A DNA stretch of 64,000 bases from an uncultured Maribacter sp. (GTDB taxonomy: Bacteria > Bacteroidota > Bacteroidia > Flavobacteriales > Flavobacteriaceae). Positions 1 through 10,183 of the stretch are shown piece after piece (within the stretch, counting starts at the first letter, position 1; each line of letters opens with the position of its first letter). The position numbers and the translations under genes are program-made. Below the pieces are notes generated by a model. The model was given only the letters and a program-made list of their open reading frames with translations, made no database searches and was not told the origin of the DNA. The DNA is taken from NCBI RefSeq assembly GCF_947495965.1, contig NZ_CANMBB010000006.1:62001-126000 (forward strand), given 5' to 3'.

Positions 1-1887
1 CTCGCCAACAATAGTATTATTCTCTCTAGGGTTAATAAACAAATTTTGGATTGTTGGAGGTCTGTTTATTAATGCTACATTCGTAGACACCCAATTTCTA
101 CCATTAATTTTATACGTAGCACCCGCTTTTGTAGCAATATTTGAAAAACTTAGCGTCTCACTTTTACCTAAGGAATTCTCTAAAAAACGTTCATTTTTAT
201 ATAACCCTTCTCTTTGGTAATTAGACGCACTATATTTTCCAGCTATAAATCCTTCCCATTTTTTTGACTCATATTTTAACTGCCCAAATACATTGTAATT
301 GTGTGCAAGAATATTGTAGTTATAGTTAAAAATATCTCCCTGTAACTTTTCTTGACTTTCATTTACATTGTTTTTTGTGTTAGAAAAAGCATCTACATCA
401 TTATGATAATTTGCTCCTAAAAGGTCTACTATTTTAGCGTAATTACCAGAATGCAACTTTTGATAGTACATCCCAACGTCTAATTTTATATCTGTTCCTA
501 AATTTACATTTGCAATACTATTTATTATAAACTGTCGGTCTTTAACCACATCATTATATAAAATATATGAGGCTGGGGAACTTATGGTATTTGTATTAGC
601 TACATATAAATTTTCCCAATCTATTTGCGCATTATCTAAAAAATCTTCTTCAGCTTTATTTGCACTATAAAAATTAGCTCCTATGGGGCTGTTTAAATAA
701 AAACTGGGTAAATATCTATAATATGTTTTATCGGGGTTAGGTGCATTATAATATCCTAATCTACTTTTAGAATGTGTGCCATATTGATACGCAACACCAG
801 TGTTTATATTTACTTTTTTAGTAGTATACCTATGGTTAAACATAAATATAGGTTCTTGTAATTTACGCTCTCTAGAATTTCTAGTTTTTCCATTCTGATT
901 TCCCCAATATGGGTTGTAAGTGTTACTTTTTAGCTCAAAAACCTCCTCTGTAATTGCAGAGGACCTTCCTCTTCTGTTCGATGCCAAGAAGCCTGTTAGT
1001 AATAGGGTATGTTTGGCATTTAAATTATATTCCACAGCACCGTAAATTGCATACGCATTATATAATGTGCCTTCTACAAATCCATTTTTAGCTCCTCTTA
1101 AAGAACCCGAAATACTATATGTTATTCCTTTTTTATTAGTTTTAGAGGTATATGTTGCCATTAATCTACCTGCATAAGTTCTATTAGAAACAGAAGAAGA
1201 GAACCTATAACCGGGTCTAAGTTGCGATGGTCTTGTATCTATATTTGTAGTTCCCAAAACTCCACCAAAAGATGAAGAAGAGGGTTTTAAACCTGCTGAA
1301 AATTCTTGGTTTCTAGTTACATCATTTAATCCCCCCCAATTATTCCATTGTGGCCTTCCGTCTATGAGTTTATTCATGGGAATACCATTAATTAGCACTT
1401 TACCATTACGAGAATCATAGCCACGGACTCTAAAGAAAGCCTGACCAAAATCAAAAGCAGCCCTATTTAAAAAAATATCTTTTGTTGCTTGTAATAAACC
1501 AGAAGTAATAGATTCTCCTTGATCATCCTCCAAATCTGCATCTGTTAAAGCAATTAAATTATTGGTTTTCTCAATTACTATATTTGGCTCTAAATAAATA
1601 GCACCTAAATCTATATCTTCTCCATTACCTATTAGCTCTAATTTCTTAGTTATAAAATTATATGCACGAACTTCTAATATAAAAGACCCTTTTATGCTCA
1701 AAGAAATATTAAAATTACCCAGTGTAGATATAGGCCTTTCTATTGGCTTTCCATTAATGCTAAGTGTTGCATTAATAGGCTCTTTTTGGTTTACTATGGA
1801 TGTAACTTTTCCGGTTATTTTATAATCTTCTTGCGCTACTGCAAATTGTAACATAAAAAGCCATAGCAACAATACAAAATATCGCAT
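1..1887 (-). CDS. TonB-dependent receptor, N-terminal part (cut by window edge)
   Basis: The frame is open from an ATG at 1887 to the window edge (629 codons, no stop), so the last barrel strands lie outside. Residues 1-19 form a signal peptide ending in FAVAQ. A carboxypeptidase-regulatory-like beta-sandwich follows (about 22-100), then a plug domain with FRVRGYDSRNG (152-162) and LINGIPMN (165-172). The remainder alternates like outer-membrane barrel strands rich in Asn, Tyr and Gly. Proteins of this type take up siderophores, oligosaccharides or other large ligands using TonB energy. Substrate cannot be told: no SusD-like partner is visible on this side. It is divergent from the nuclease-like gene at 1988, about 100 bases away. 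Confidence 0.9.
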   Translation of the reverse strand, partial: MRYFVLLLWLFMLQFAVAQEDYKITGKVTSIVNQKEPINATLSINGKPIERPISTLGNFNISLSIKGSFILEVRAYNFITKKLELIGNGEDIDLGAIYLEPNIVIEKTNNLIALTDADLEDDQGESITSGLLQATKDIFLNRAAFDFGQAFFRVRGYDSRNGKVLINGIPMNKLIDGRPQWNNWGGLNDVTRNQEFSAGLKPSSSSFGGVLGTTNIDTRPSQLRPGYRFSSSVSNRTYAGRLMATYTSKTNKKGITYSISGSLRGAKNGFVEGTLYNAYAIYGAVEYNLNAKHTLLLTGFLASNRRGRSSAITEEVFELKSNTYNPYWGNQNGKTRNSRERKLQEPIFMFNHRYTTKKVNINTGVAYQYGTHSKSRLGYYNAPNPDKTYYRYLPSFYLNSPIGANFYSANKAEEDFLDNAQIDWENLYVANTNTISSPASYILYNDVVKDRQFIINSIANVNLGTDIKLDVGMYYQKLHSGNYAKIVDLLGANYHNDVDAFSNTKNNVNESQEKLQGDIFNYNYNILAHNYNVFGQLKYESKKWEGFIAGKYSASNYQREGLYKNERFLENSLGKSETLSFSNIATKAGATYKINGRNWVSTNVALINRPPTIQNLFINPRENNTIVGE

Positions 1888-1987
1888 TATATTTGGTTAT
1901 GGTTAATGGTTGCATATTACAAATAGTAAAAATGCCCATATTATTGTATGAAAAAACCCTCTTTTTTTGCTATATATTAAATTTTTT

Positions 1988-3040
1988 ATGAAATATAACT
2001 TTACATTTTTAAAGAATATTCTTGTATTTATATTAGCTATTTATACTGGATACGGACAGGAAAAAAACAAATATACAGTCCGAACTATTGCATTTTATAA
2101 TGTTGAAAACTTGTTTGATATTAAAAATGATTCCCTTACTAGAGATGATGACAGAACTCCTTCTGGTAAAGATAATTGGACATTAGATAGATATACTACC
2201 AAAATTGAAAATACCACTAGAGTATTAAGCAAAATTGGTTCTAAAGTGACCAATACCTCTCCAGATATTATTGGGTTATGCGAAATAGAGAATATAGAAG
2301 TTTTGCAAGATTTAGTAAATCATCCTAATATAAAAAACAAAAATTATGGTATTATACATTTTGATTCTCCTGATGAAAGGGGCATAGATGTAGCTTTACT
2401 TTATAAGAAAGATGTTTTTATTCCTGATAGCTTTAACAGTCATAGACTTTTGCTTTTTAATGAAGAAGGGTATAGAGATTTTACTAGAGACCAACTTGTA
2501 GTTAGTGGCTTATTAGATTCTGATAAAATACATTTTATTGTAAATCATTGGCCATCAAGAAGTGGTGGTGCAGCAAGGAGTAAACCTAATAGACTACAAG
2601 CTGCTAAACTCAATAAACGTATTATAGACTCTATTTCTAGGACTGAAGTAAACCCAAAAATTATAAGTATGGGAGATTTAAATGACGACCCAACTGATGA
2701 TAGCCTTAAAAAAATACTACAAACCAATGGGAAAAAGAAAAAATTAGAAGATGGTTCTTTATTTAACCCTATGGAAAAACTATATAAAAAAGGAGTTGGC
2801 ACACTTGCCTATAGAGATAAATGGAATTTATTTGACCAATTTTATATGACAAAAAGTGTAACTAATTCTGTTTCTTCTAGTGGCTATAGTTTTTGGAAAA
2901 CAGGGGTTTACAATCCACCCTATTTATTAACCCAAACAGGTAAATACAAAGGCTATCCCTACAGAACATATGCTGGCGGAAGTTATGCCGGTGGTTATAG
3001 TGACCACTTTCCTGTTTACATGTATCTAATAAAAAAATAG
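1988..3040 (+). CDS. secreted endonuclease/exonuclease/phosphatase family protein
   Basis: This is a 350-residue protein with a hydrophobic N-terminus (about 8-24, signal peptide) and the DNase I-like metallo-hydrolase fold. Visible motifs in order are FYNVENLFD (metal-site Asn), GLCEIEN (catalytic Glu), VNHWPSR (His), MGDLNDDP (Asp/Asn) and SDHFPVY (terminal Asp-His). All key residues are present, so it should be an active phosphodiesterase, either nuclease or phospholipid phosphatase. I chose the ATG at 1988 because the frame upstream offers only a TTG at 1967. Export suggests a role in scavenging extracellular nucleic acid or phosphate; the substrate is inference. The convergent neighbour begins 13 bases after its stop. 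Confidence 0.85.
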   Translation: MKYNFTFLKNILVFILAIYTGYGQEKNKYTVRTIAFYNVENLFDIKNDSLTRDDDRTPSGKDNWTLDRYTTKIENTTRVLSKIGSKVTNTSPDIIGLCEIENIEVLQDLVNHPNIKNKNYGIIHFDSPDERGIDVALLYKKDVFIPDSFNSHRLLLFNEEGYRDFTRDQLVVSGLLDSDKIHFIVNHWPSRSGGAARSKPNRLQAAKLNKRIIDSISRTEVNPKIISMGDLNDDPTDDSLKKILQTNGKKKKLEDGSLFNPMEKLYKKGVGTLAYRDKWNLFDQFYMTKSVTNSVSSSGYSFWKTGVYNPPYLLTQTGKYKGYPYRTYAGGSYAGGYSDHFPVYMYLIKK

Positions 3041-3053
3041 ATTATCTATACTT

Positions 3054-3833
3054 TTAAACTTTTAATGTAAAACCAAAGTTTACATTTGAAAATTTATTGT
3101 CCTCTAAGTTCGAATTAAAGTTAATTACAGAATGGTTATATAAAGCCGAAAAACTAATCTTTTTTGTAAGTGGTAAATCTGCTTTGAATTGACTTAGTAC
3201 CCTATGATTACTAATATTACTATACAAAGGCTGAAAATATAAAGTACCGGTTATACTAAGGCTTATCTTTTTAAAAGATTGATTTAAAGATATATAACTG
3301 CTATTTCTGTGATTATAAAGTTTTTGATTTGTAGAACTAATTTTTTCTGTTTCGTACATATATGCATTACCCAAATATGCCTGTGTATTGGTAGTAGAAA
3401 AAAGCTTAAATCTTAACCCTAATCCAAATAAGTTTCTTTCGTTAATAGTAAGCTTTTTGTTATTCTGGTTTTGCAAAAAAGATTCTACACGTAATAACTT
3501 AGATATCTTGTAGTTATATCTTGCGTGCACAAAATATGAATTTTGAAAATCCTCGTTTCTAGACCTTATTAAATTTATATTACCTATTAAAAAATAAATG
3601 CTCTTAAGGTTTTTAGATTTTAATTGTGCGCCCACATTAGAGCGTATTTGAAGTATATATGCTCCATTATTATCGGTATAATTAAAAAGCATATCTGCAT
3701 TTAAAACAAACCTTAATGAATCTGTATGCATACGTTTAGATTCAATATTAACCAACTGCGCTTGAAGATAATAACTAAAGAAAAAAAGTAATAGTAAAAA
3801 ACTTTTACGAATAGTATTTAAAATAACTGTCAT
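3054..3833 (-). CDS. DUF481-like outer-membrane beta-barrel protein
   Basis: The protein has 259 residues. It opens with a signal peptide (hydrophobic stretch FLLLLFFFSYYLQAQ, cleavage near 25). The body is a run of amphipathic beta strands with alternating aromatic and polar residues and ends in a hydrophobic FGFTLKV strand, as expected of a small outer-membrane barrel. Overall pattern matches DUF481 (YdiY-like) proteins, whose function is poorly known. Codons and composition match neighbours. Assignment to DUF481 rests on pattern recognition, not on a diagnostic motif; a generic outer-membrane protein is the alternative. Confidence 0.6.
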   Translation of the reverse strand: MTVILNTIRKSFLLLLFFFSYYLQAQLVNIESKRMHTDSLRFVLNADMLFNYTDNNGAYILQIRSNVGAQLKSKNLKSIYFLIGNINLIRSRNEDFQNSYFVHARYNYKISKLLRVESFLQNQNNKKLTINERNLFGLGLRFKLFSTTNTQAYLGNAYMYETEKISSTNQKLYNHRNSSYISLNQSFKKISLSITGTLYFQPLYSNISNHRVLSQFKADLPLTKKISFSALYNHSVINFNSNLEDNKFSNVNFGFTLKV

Positions 3834-3904
3834 TTAGTTTAAAAAAAATAAAGAAAATAATCTTTAAATAATTTTGCCTATTCTATTTAGAACAATGGTA
3901 ATAA

Positions 3905-3935
3905 AAAATCCTTTTTCTTTTGTAAAAAGGATTTT
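3905..3935 (-). terminator. rho-independent terminator of the 3961-4401 gene
   Basis: Perfect 12-bp inverted repeat (3905-3916 with 3924-3935) with a 7-base loop. It is followed on the minus strand by a T-rich tract and lies 25 bases beyond the stop codon of the four-helix membrane protein gene. Confidence 0.75.
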
Positions 3936-3960
3936 CAAATTAAATGTTTATTACATATGC

Positions 3961-4398
3961 TTAAGCAAACCATTGCCCCCATGGAATTCTGCTTAAAATA
4001 AGTATTAAGCCAATACCATAAAACATTGCAATACTTTTAAATTTTTTGTTACCCTCAACAAACTTTTTGTGACGAGACCAACCAATTGTTATTAAAACCA
4101 AAGCTATAATATTTATAAATGGATGCTCTACCGCTAAAAGTCTTGCTGCAGAATTTAAACCTCCCATACCAAGCTCTTTAATTGCATTTAAACCATTTGC
4201 AGACACAAAATAAAGAATAAGTCCTACAAGTAATTGAATATGACATAAAATCATGGCAAATAGGCTAATACGTAAATCTTTAGTCATCGTAAATACCTTA
4301 TTACCAACTAAACCAATAATAGCATTTGCTACTGCTAAGAATAATACCGCCAATGCAACATAGGCCAAAGAAGAATGAAGGGTTTTTATAATTTCCAT
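3961..4398 (-). CDS. four-helix integral membrane protein (cytochrome b-like annotation family)
   Basis: This is a protein of about 145 residues with four hydrophobic segments (roughly 8-30, 43-66, 90-107 and 122-140). I take the ATG at 4398 (MEIIKTLHSS), two codons inside the longest frame. Related flavobacterial proteins are, to my knowledge, usually labelled cytochrome B or uncharacterised membrane protein. His residues sit in or near helices 1, 2 and 3 (LHSS, LCHIQLL, EHPF), which would allow haem ligation, but no haem motif proves it. It is a single gene with its own terminator. The function is unknown. Confidence 0.7.
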   Translation of the reverse strand: MEIIKTLHSSLAYVALAVLFLAVANAIIGLVGNKVFTMTKDLRISLFAMILCHIQLLVGLILYFVSANGLNAIKELGMGGLNSAARLLAVEHPFINIIALVLITIGWSRHKKFVEGNKKFKSIAMFYGIGLILILSRIPWGQWFA

Positions 4399-4443
4399 AG
4401 TCATTAATTATTTTGATAAAAATAGTGAATTTTAAGCATAAAA

Positions 4444-4466
4444 AAACCCTGCTTAGAGCAGGGTTT
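4444..4466 (-). terminator. terminator of the TonB receptor gene at 4487-7099
   Basis: Perfect 10-bp stem (4444-4453 with 4457-4466) with a 3-base loop and a run of seven T on the minus strand. It begins 20 bases after the receptor stop codon. Confidence 0.85.
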
Positions 4467-4486
4467 AAAATTATGTGATTTTGGTT

Positions 4487-7099
4487 TTAGAAATTGTAAC
4501 GCAAACTTGTATTCCAAGTTCTTCCTATTCCTAAATAATAACCAAATGCATCTCTTTGGTTAATATAAGATTCGTCAAATAAATTATAAACATTTGCTCT
4601 AAATGTTAGGGTATTTTCTCCTAAATCAAATTTATAAGTTAGCCCTGCGTCTGCTAAGGTATAAGCAGGTAATCTAATTGACTCATACTGACCTCCTGCT
4701 AAGGCTTCTGAAGCTACATCTTCTGGATCTACAAATTCATATAAATCGGTATAAATATTATAATCCATATCAATAGAAAGGCCTTCTGTAATATTTGCTC
4801 TTAGCCCAAATCCAAAAGATGTTTGTGGTGCATTACCAACTTTTACTCCTGTTAAATCTACATTACCGTTTGTTGTAATAAAATTACCTGTATCATCATT
4901 TTGTAAAGTATATGGTGTCTCTCCATCATACTTCCAATTACCTATAGACCCATAATGTCTTAAGCTCCAAACTCTTGATCCTGAAAGGTACTCAAGATCC
5001 CACTCTATACCTCTGTGCACCTGAGTAACATTCGTAAGTCTGTAAGTAGAAGTTTCATCATTTGGTAGCGCAGGGCCATTAACAGATAAAAATCTATTAC
5101 CCCACTGTGTACTGTAAATATCTAAATTAAATCTAATATTATTATTTTTAAATCTATATCCTCCTTCTAATCCAACAATCTCTTCATTATCCACTTCTGG
5201 CTCAACTAATGCATTTGAATAACGAATATTTGCAAATACATTGTCTAAAAATGGTTGGCGAGAAAAGAAACCTGCATTAGCAAAAAAAGAATGTTTTTCA
5301 TCTAATTCATAAGCTAAACCACCTTTAGCTTGATACCCTAATTTATTAAGTTTTTCTGATTTACCTAATCCGTCTCCAGCACCACTTAACCTACCTTCTC
5401 TTTGATAAGATTGTGTTGATACAGCACCTTGTATAAAGGCAGAAAACCCATTCTTAGAAAATTCAGCTTGACCAAAACCTCCCACATAATTAATATTTTC
5501 AGAATAATCTCTATCATACCTTTGTTCTTCATCTGCAAAATTAAATAGTGCAGACCAAGGATTAGCTTCAAAAGTTTCAGAAATAACGTAATCACTTGGG
5601 CGTTCAGATGCATTAAAGTTATCTACATATCCATTTAAACCAAACTTATTTATTAATTGTCTAAAGTGATCTCCTCTATAAAATCTGGTATCAAAACCTA
5701 CATTAAAACTCCAACTCTCATTAGCTTCAAAATTTAAATTAGATAATAAACCATACCAATTGTGATTATTAACAGAAGCTCTTCTTAAATAAGAACTACC
5801 AAAGTTACCATTACCATTAGCATCTGCAGTAGCAACATTATTTACCTCAATAGCATCAAAATTAATTTCTCTCTCATTAAGACCCGTAATTCCTAGATCT
5901 TCATTTCTAACACGACCTCTACCTAGGCCACCAGTTCCTCCACCTCTTCCCCAAGATGCGTATACAACTGTTGATAAATCTAATTTATCATTAATATTAA
6001 AATCCCAGTTTAAGTTTGCTACTGGTTTATGATAATAATTTCTTCTTTCAGTAAAACGTTCTCCTTCATAAAAACCAGAATTATCATTTGCTTTATCACC
6101 GTATTGTTCGTAAAATTCTAAATCTTCTGAGAAATTCTGATCATGCCACTGTGGTGCACCCGTTAATAGGAAATTAAAGGTATGTATATCATTTGGTTGG
6201 TAACCAACAGATATCATATAATTTTGACCTTGACCTGCAGTACCTATAGAATATTTTCTATACGATTGCCAATGATCTAATAATATTGAAAAGGCCCATC
6301 CTTTATCATTAATTCCTGTATTATAGTTAATAGTACCTTTTACATAGCTATCATTAGCTCCCATAAACCTAACAAATCCACCTTCTTGCTTATCTGTAGT
6401 TTTAGAAATAATATTTACTGTACCACCAACTGATGAAATTGCTAATTTGGAAGATCCCAAACCTCTTTGAATTTGAACTGCATTAGCTACATCTGACATA
6501 CCAGACCAATTAGACCAATACATATTACCGTCTTCCATCCCATTAATAGGTTGCCCATTTAATAAATAAGCTGTATTTGTTTGATCAAAACCCCTTAAAA
6601 ATATTTGGCTGTCACCAAAACCTCCTGCTTGGCTCGAAACATAAATAGAAGGAGTATTTTTCATTGCCTCTCCAAACTCAACATTTCCTGTTGCTTTAAG
6701 CTGAATATCTTTAGCTTTTATTGTAGATACTGCTACTGGAGTTTTTCTATCACCAGCTAAGTCAATTAATCCTGTTCCTACTACCACAACACCTTCTAAC
6801 TCCTCTGCATTTGGTTGTAATGTAATTGAACCTAAGCTTCCTTCTGATGTGTAGGATACTGTTTTACTTATAAATCCTATATATGAAATTACTAAGCTTC
6901 CTGAACCTTCTGAAACATTTATTGAAAAGTTACCATCAAAATCAGTTACTGTTCCATTAGTTGTTCCTTTTACCATAACATTTGCTCCTGGTAATGGACT
7001 ATTTGTTTCCCCGTCAATTACAGAACCCGTTATAGTTCCTTGTGAAAATGCAATAGCAGTAATTAAAAAAGCTGCTAGTGCGAAGTACATTTTTTTCAT
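4487..7099 (-). CDS. TonB-dependent receptor with carboxypeptidase-regulatory-like domain
   Basis: About 870 residues. The signal peptide reads MKKMYFALAAFLITAIAFSQG; I prefer this ATG (7099) over an in-frame ATG at 7123 and a TTG at 7159, because it gives a normal signal peptide. A carboxypeptidase-regulatory-like domain follows (about 22-90; GTITGSVIDGETNSPLPGAN), then a plug with IFLRGFDQTN and LLNGQPINGMEDG, and a long barrel ending in a C-terminal Phe (SLRYNF), the usual outer-membrane insertion signal. Unlike SusC proteins it has no SusD partner beside it, so siderophore or metal uptake is more likely than glycan uptake, but the ligand is unknown. It has its own terminator. Confidence 0.9.
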   Translation of the reverse strand: MKKMYFALAAFLITAIAFSQGTITGSVIDGETNSPLPGANVMVKGTTNGTVTDFDGNFSINVSEGSGSLVISYIGFISKTVSYTSEGSLGSITLQPNAEELEGVVVVGTGLIDLAGDRKTPVAVSTIKAKDIQLKATGNVEFGEAMKNTPSIYVSSQAGGFGDSQIFLRGFDQTNTAYLLNGQPINGMEDGNMYWSNWSGMSDVANAVQIQRGLGSSKLAISSVGGTVNIISKTTDKQEGGFVRFMGANDSYVKGTINYNTGINDKGWAFSILLDHWQSYRKYSIGTAGQGQNYMISVGYQPNDIHTFNFLLTGAPQWHDQNFSEDLEFYEQYGDKANDNSGFYEGERFTERRNYYHKPVANLNWDFNINDKLDLSTVVYASWGRGGGTGGLGRGRVRNEDLGITGLNEREINFDAIEVNNVATADANGNGNFGSSYLRRASVNNHNWYGLLSNLNFEANESWSFNVGFDTRFYRGDHFRQLINKFGLNGYVDNFNASERPSDYVISETFEANPWSALFNFADEEQRYDRDYSENINYVGGFGQAEFSKNGFSAFIQGAVSTQSYQREGRLSGAGDGLGKSEKLNKLGYQAKGGLAYELDEKHSFFANAGFFSRQPFLDNVFANIRYSNALVEPEVDNEEIVGLEGGYRFKNNNIRFNLDIYSTQWGNRFLSVNGPALPNDETSTYRLTNVTQVHRGIEWDLEYLSGSRVWSLRHYGSIGNWKYDGETPYTLQNDDTGNFITTNGNVDLTGVKVGNAPQTSFGFGLRANITEGLSIDMDYNIYTDLYEFVDPEDVASEALAGGQYESIRLPAYTLADAGLTYKFDLGENTLTFRANVYNLFDESYINQRDAFGYYLGIGRTWNTSLRYNF

Positions 7100-7210
7100 T
7101 TTTCTAATGTTTGTTATTTTCATTATTGTGCAAAAGTGTTGTATTTTTTTTAACAACACATTAAGACAATGTTAAATTAGTCAACCCAAATTTAACATAC
7201 AATTAGCAAT

Positions 7211-7245
7211 AAAAAAGGCTTATAACCATATAAGTTACAAGCCTT
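7211..7245 (-). terminator. terminator of the pgi operon
   Basis: Stem of 12 bp with one mismatch (7215-7226 with 7234-7245), followed on the minus strand by six T. It sits 26 bases after the pgi stop codon and closes the DUF3108-TDO-M23-pgi transcript. Confidence 0.8.
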
Positions 7246-7270
7246 TATCAAATTTTACTAATAAAGAAAA

Positions 7271-8908
7271 TTATCTCTTAAATTTTTGAAGTAATTGTAA
7301 TGTGGATGCATCATGATTAGCAATTTCTGAACCATTAATATCTTTTAGAATGGTACCAGCCAATTGTTTTCCAAGTTCTACTCCCCATTGATCATAACTA
7401 AAAATATTCCATATTACGCCTTGCACAAATATTTTATGCTCATACATTGCTATAAGTGCTCCTAGAGACTTAGGGGTTAATTTATCTATTAATAGTGTGT
7501 TTGTAGGTTTATTACCTTCAAACACTTTAAATGGTGATAATTTCTCAATTTCTTCTTCTGATAGGTTTTTAGCTTTTAATTCTGAATCTACCTGTTCTTT
7601 TGTTTTTCCATTCATTAAAGCCTCTGTCTGTGCAAAGAAATTAGCCATTAATTTATTATGGTGATCTGTTTCTCCATACAAAGATTCTTTAAACCCTATA
7701 AAATCTGCTGGAATTAGCTTAGTACCTTGGTGTATTAATTGAAAAAAGGCATGTTGCGAATTTGTTCCAGGCTCTCCCCAAATTATTGTTCCCGTTTGGT
7801 ATTTAGTTGCTACTCCATTACGGTCTACACTTTTACCGTTACTTTCCATTATACCTTGTTGTAAATAAGCAGAGAATCTACTTAAATACTGTGTATAAGG
7901 TATTATTGTTTCGGTTTCTGCACCATAAAAGTTATTATACCAAACACTAAGAAGTGCTAAAACTACCGGGATATTAGTGTTAAAGTCTTCTTCTTTAAAA
8001 TGCTCATCCATAGAGTTTGCCCCTTGTAATAAAGCATCAAAATTATCATAGCCTACTGCTAATGCTATAGACAAACCTACAGCACTCCAAAGAGAAAAAC
8101 GACCTCCAACCCAATCCCACATAGGAAAAACATTAGCACTAGAGATTCCAAATTCAGCAATTTTTTCTGCATTTGTAGAAACAGCTGCAAAATGTTTTGC
8201 TATATCTTCTTGAGTAGCATGCTCTAAAAACCATTTTTTTATGGTTGTTGCATTACTCAATGTTTCTTGCGTTGTAAATGTTTTAGATACAATTACAAAA
8301 AGTGTTGTTTCTGGATTTAAATCTCTTATAATTTCACGAACATGATCCCCATCTACATTACTAACAAAGTGTAATTTTAAATGGTTTTTGTAGAACTTTA
8401 GAGCTTCAGTTACCATTGCCGGCCCAAGATCCGAACCTCCAATACCAATATTTACAACATCAGTAAAAGATTTTCCTGTATACCCTTTTGCTTCTCCAGA
8501 TATTATAGTCTTAGTAAATTCTTTAATATGCTCCTTTACTTCATATACTTCTGGTATAATATTTTTTCCGTTTACTAAAACAGTATCTTCTTTTTTAGCT
8601 CTTAGTGCTGTATGTAACACTGCTCTACCTTCGGTTTCATTAATTAGATCTCCCGTAAAGTATTTATTTATTGCATCTTTTAACTCTAATTCATTAGCCA
8701 ATTCTACTAATAAATCTATAGTTTCTTTAGAAATTCTATTCTTAGAAAAATCGACTAAAAAATCTTCCCAATTTAGAGTGAATTTTTCTGCTCTTTTAGG
8801 GTCTTTGCTAAATAAATCTTTTAAAGTAGTCTCTTTTGTAGTACTAAAGTGTTCCTCTAATTTAGTCCAAGCTTTTGTTGTTGTTGGGTTAGTGTTCTGT
8901 AGTGGCAT
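7271..8908 (-). CDS. pgi: glucose-6-phosphate isomerase
   Basis: A 545-residue cytoplasmic enzyme interconverting glucose 6-phosphate and fructose 6-phosphate in glycolysis and gluconeogenesis. It has the long-type PGI length and motifs: [11 protein letters not shown] in the phosphate-binding region, the first family signature [15 protein letters not shown], catalytic Glu in [10 protein letters not shown], catalytic His in [11 protein letters not shown], and the second signature [10 protein letters not shown]. It is the last gene of a four-gene minus-strand operon; its ATG lies 4 bases from the end of the M23 peptidase gene, so it is probably translationally coupled. A terminator follows. Confidence 0.97.
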   Translation of the reverse strand: MPLQNTNPTTTKAWTKLEEHFSTTKETTLKDLFSKDPKRAEKFTLNWEDFLVDFSKNRISKETIDLLVELANELELKDAINKYFTGDLINETEGRAVLHTALRAKKEDTVLVNGKNIIPEVYEVKEHIKEFTKTIISGEAKGYTGKSFTDVVNIGIGGSDLGPAMVTEALKFYKNHLKLHFVSNVDGDHVREIIRDLNPETTLFVIVSKTFTTQETLSNATTIKKWFLEHATQEDIAKHFAAVSTNAEKIAEFGISSANVFPMWDWVGGRFSLWSAVGLSIALAVGYDNFDALLQGANSMDEHFKEEDFNTNIPVVLALLSVWYNNFYGAETETIIPYTQYLSRFSAYLQQGIMESNGKSVDRNGVATKYQTGTIIWGEPGTNSQHAFFQLIHQGTKLIPADFIGFKESLYGETDHHNKLMANFFAQTEALMNGKTKEQVDSELKAKNLSEEEIEKLSPFKVFEGNKPTNTLLIDKLTPKSLGALIAMYEHKIFVQGVIWNIFSYDQWGVELGKQLAGTILKDINGSEIANHDASTLQLLQKFKR

Positions 8909-8912
8909 TGTT

Positions 8913-10181
8913 TTAATTAAGTGTTACTAGTTCTTCTTCTATTTTCTCTGGAAAATTAATACTATCTAATTGTTGCTTTTTAGGGTTTATAAAATTATAA
9001 TAATCTTCCCTTAAAGATTCCGCTAAAGGTTCTGCTTGAGGTAATTTTTCTTTTAGTGGATCTACTTGTCTTCCATTCTTCCAAAAACGATAACATACAT
9101 GAGGTCCTCCCGTATTTCCTGTCATACCAATCCATCCAATAACATCTCCTTGTCTTACAAACTCTCCCTTTTTAACATTTTGGTTTTTCATATGTAAATA
9201 TTGTGTAGAATAAGTACCATTGTGTCTTATTTTAACATATTTCCCATTACCCCCTCTTCTGGTAGATTCTGTAACAGTACCGTCTGCTGTAGCAATAATT
9301 GGTGTTCCAATGGCTGCAGCATAATCTGTTCCTTTATGTGGTCTCAGTTTGTAACCGTAATATTTTATTCTTCTTTTTAAATTATACCTTGAAGATATAC
9401 GACTAAATTTTACTGGAGCTCTTAAAAAGGTTCTTCTTAGGTTATTTGCATTTTCATCAAAATAATCTACAATGTTTTTTAAAGAGTCATTTTCATAAGC
9501 AAACGCATAAATTGGTTTGCCATTATGCTCAAAAAAAGCGGATTCTATTGGCCCAGCTCCTGCATAAATAGAGTCATTAATATACTTTTCTTTATATATT
9601 ACCTTAAACTTATCTCCTTTCTGAAGTCTAAAAAAGTCTATTGTCCACGCATAAACTTCTGATAAATTGTTTGTTACATTATAATCTATCCCTTGATCTA
9701 AAATAGCTTCAGACAAGGATGTTTCTATTACCCCAGAAGCTTCTCTTTCTATATATTTTACTTCTTTTTTATCTTTATAAGCTATTATACTGTCTCTTAA
9801 ATCTACTACAGTATAATTTATAGCATCATTTTCATAAATAAAAACTTGCGCCGTTTCTGTTGTATCTTTTGCTTTTAATATTACATAAGGTTTTCCTACT
9901 CGTATTTTACGAACATCAAAAGTATCTTTATAATCCTCTGAAATTTTTGCAATTTTAGGATACTCTACATGGTTTTTAAGCATTAGCTCTCCAAAGCTAT
10001 CGCCATTTTTAACCGTGTCTTTATGTACTTTAAAATTATCTAAATTAAAGCCGTACTGTTTTGTAATTACCTTTTCTTCTTGCTTAGGTTTTTGTACCTC
10101 AACCTTAGTTTTTTCTGTTTCATTGTTTTTACAAGAAGACAGTAAAACCAATGCTATTATTGTGCCCCAATATTTACGCAT
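8913..10181 (-). CDS. M23-family metallopeptidase lipoprotein
   Basis: 422 residues. A lipoprotein signal peptide (LVLLSSC, Cys17) leads to a charged linker and two small N-domains (about 50-250), then an M23/LytM peptidase domain (about 275-380). Zinc-site residues are His282 and Asp286 (HKGTDY), catalytic His330 (QYLH) and His361. The third zinc ligand, normally the second His of an HxH motif, is Cys363 (PHVCYRF). M23 enzymes cut peptidoglycan cross-bridges, or, when inactive, activate amidases. With a Cys ligand, activity is plausible but unproven. It is third in the operon with tryptophan dioxygenase (2-base gap) and pgi (4-base gap). Confidence 0.9.
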   Translation of the reverse strand: MRKYWGTIIALVLLSSCKNNETEKTKVEVQKPKQEEKVITKQYGFNLDNFKVHKDTVKNGDSFGELMLKNHVEYPKIAKISEDYKDTFDVRKIRVGKPYVILKAKDTTETAQVFIYENDAINYTVVDLRDSIIAYKDKKEVKYIEREASGVIETSLSEAILDQGIDYNVTNNLSEVYAWTIDFFRLQKGDKFKVIYKEKYINDSIYAGAGPIESAFFEHNGKPIYAFAYENDSLKNIVDYFDENANNLRRTFLRAPVKFSRISSRYNLKRRIKYYGYKLRPHKGTDYAAAIGTPIIATADGTVTESTRRGGNGKYVKIRHNGTYSTQYLHMKNQNVKKGEFVRQGDVIGWIGMTGNTGGPHVCYRFWKNGRQVDPLKEKLPQAEPLAESLREDYYNFINPKKQQLDSINFPEKIEEELVTLN

Positions 10182-10183
10182 TA

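Noticed and set aside
1948-1980. Ten-codon frame MKKPSFFAIY upstream of the nuclease-like gene
   Set aside because: Too short, no regulatory hairpin after it; chance in AT-rich DNA.
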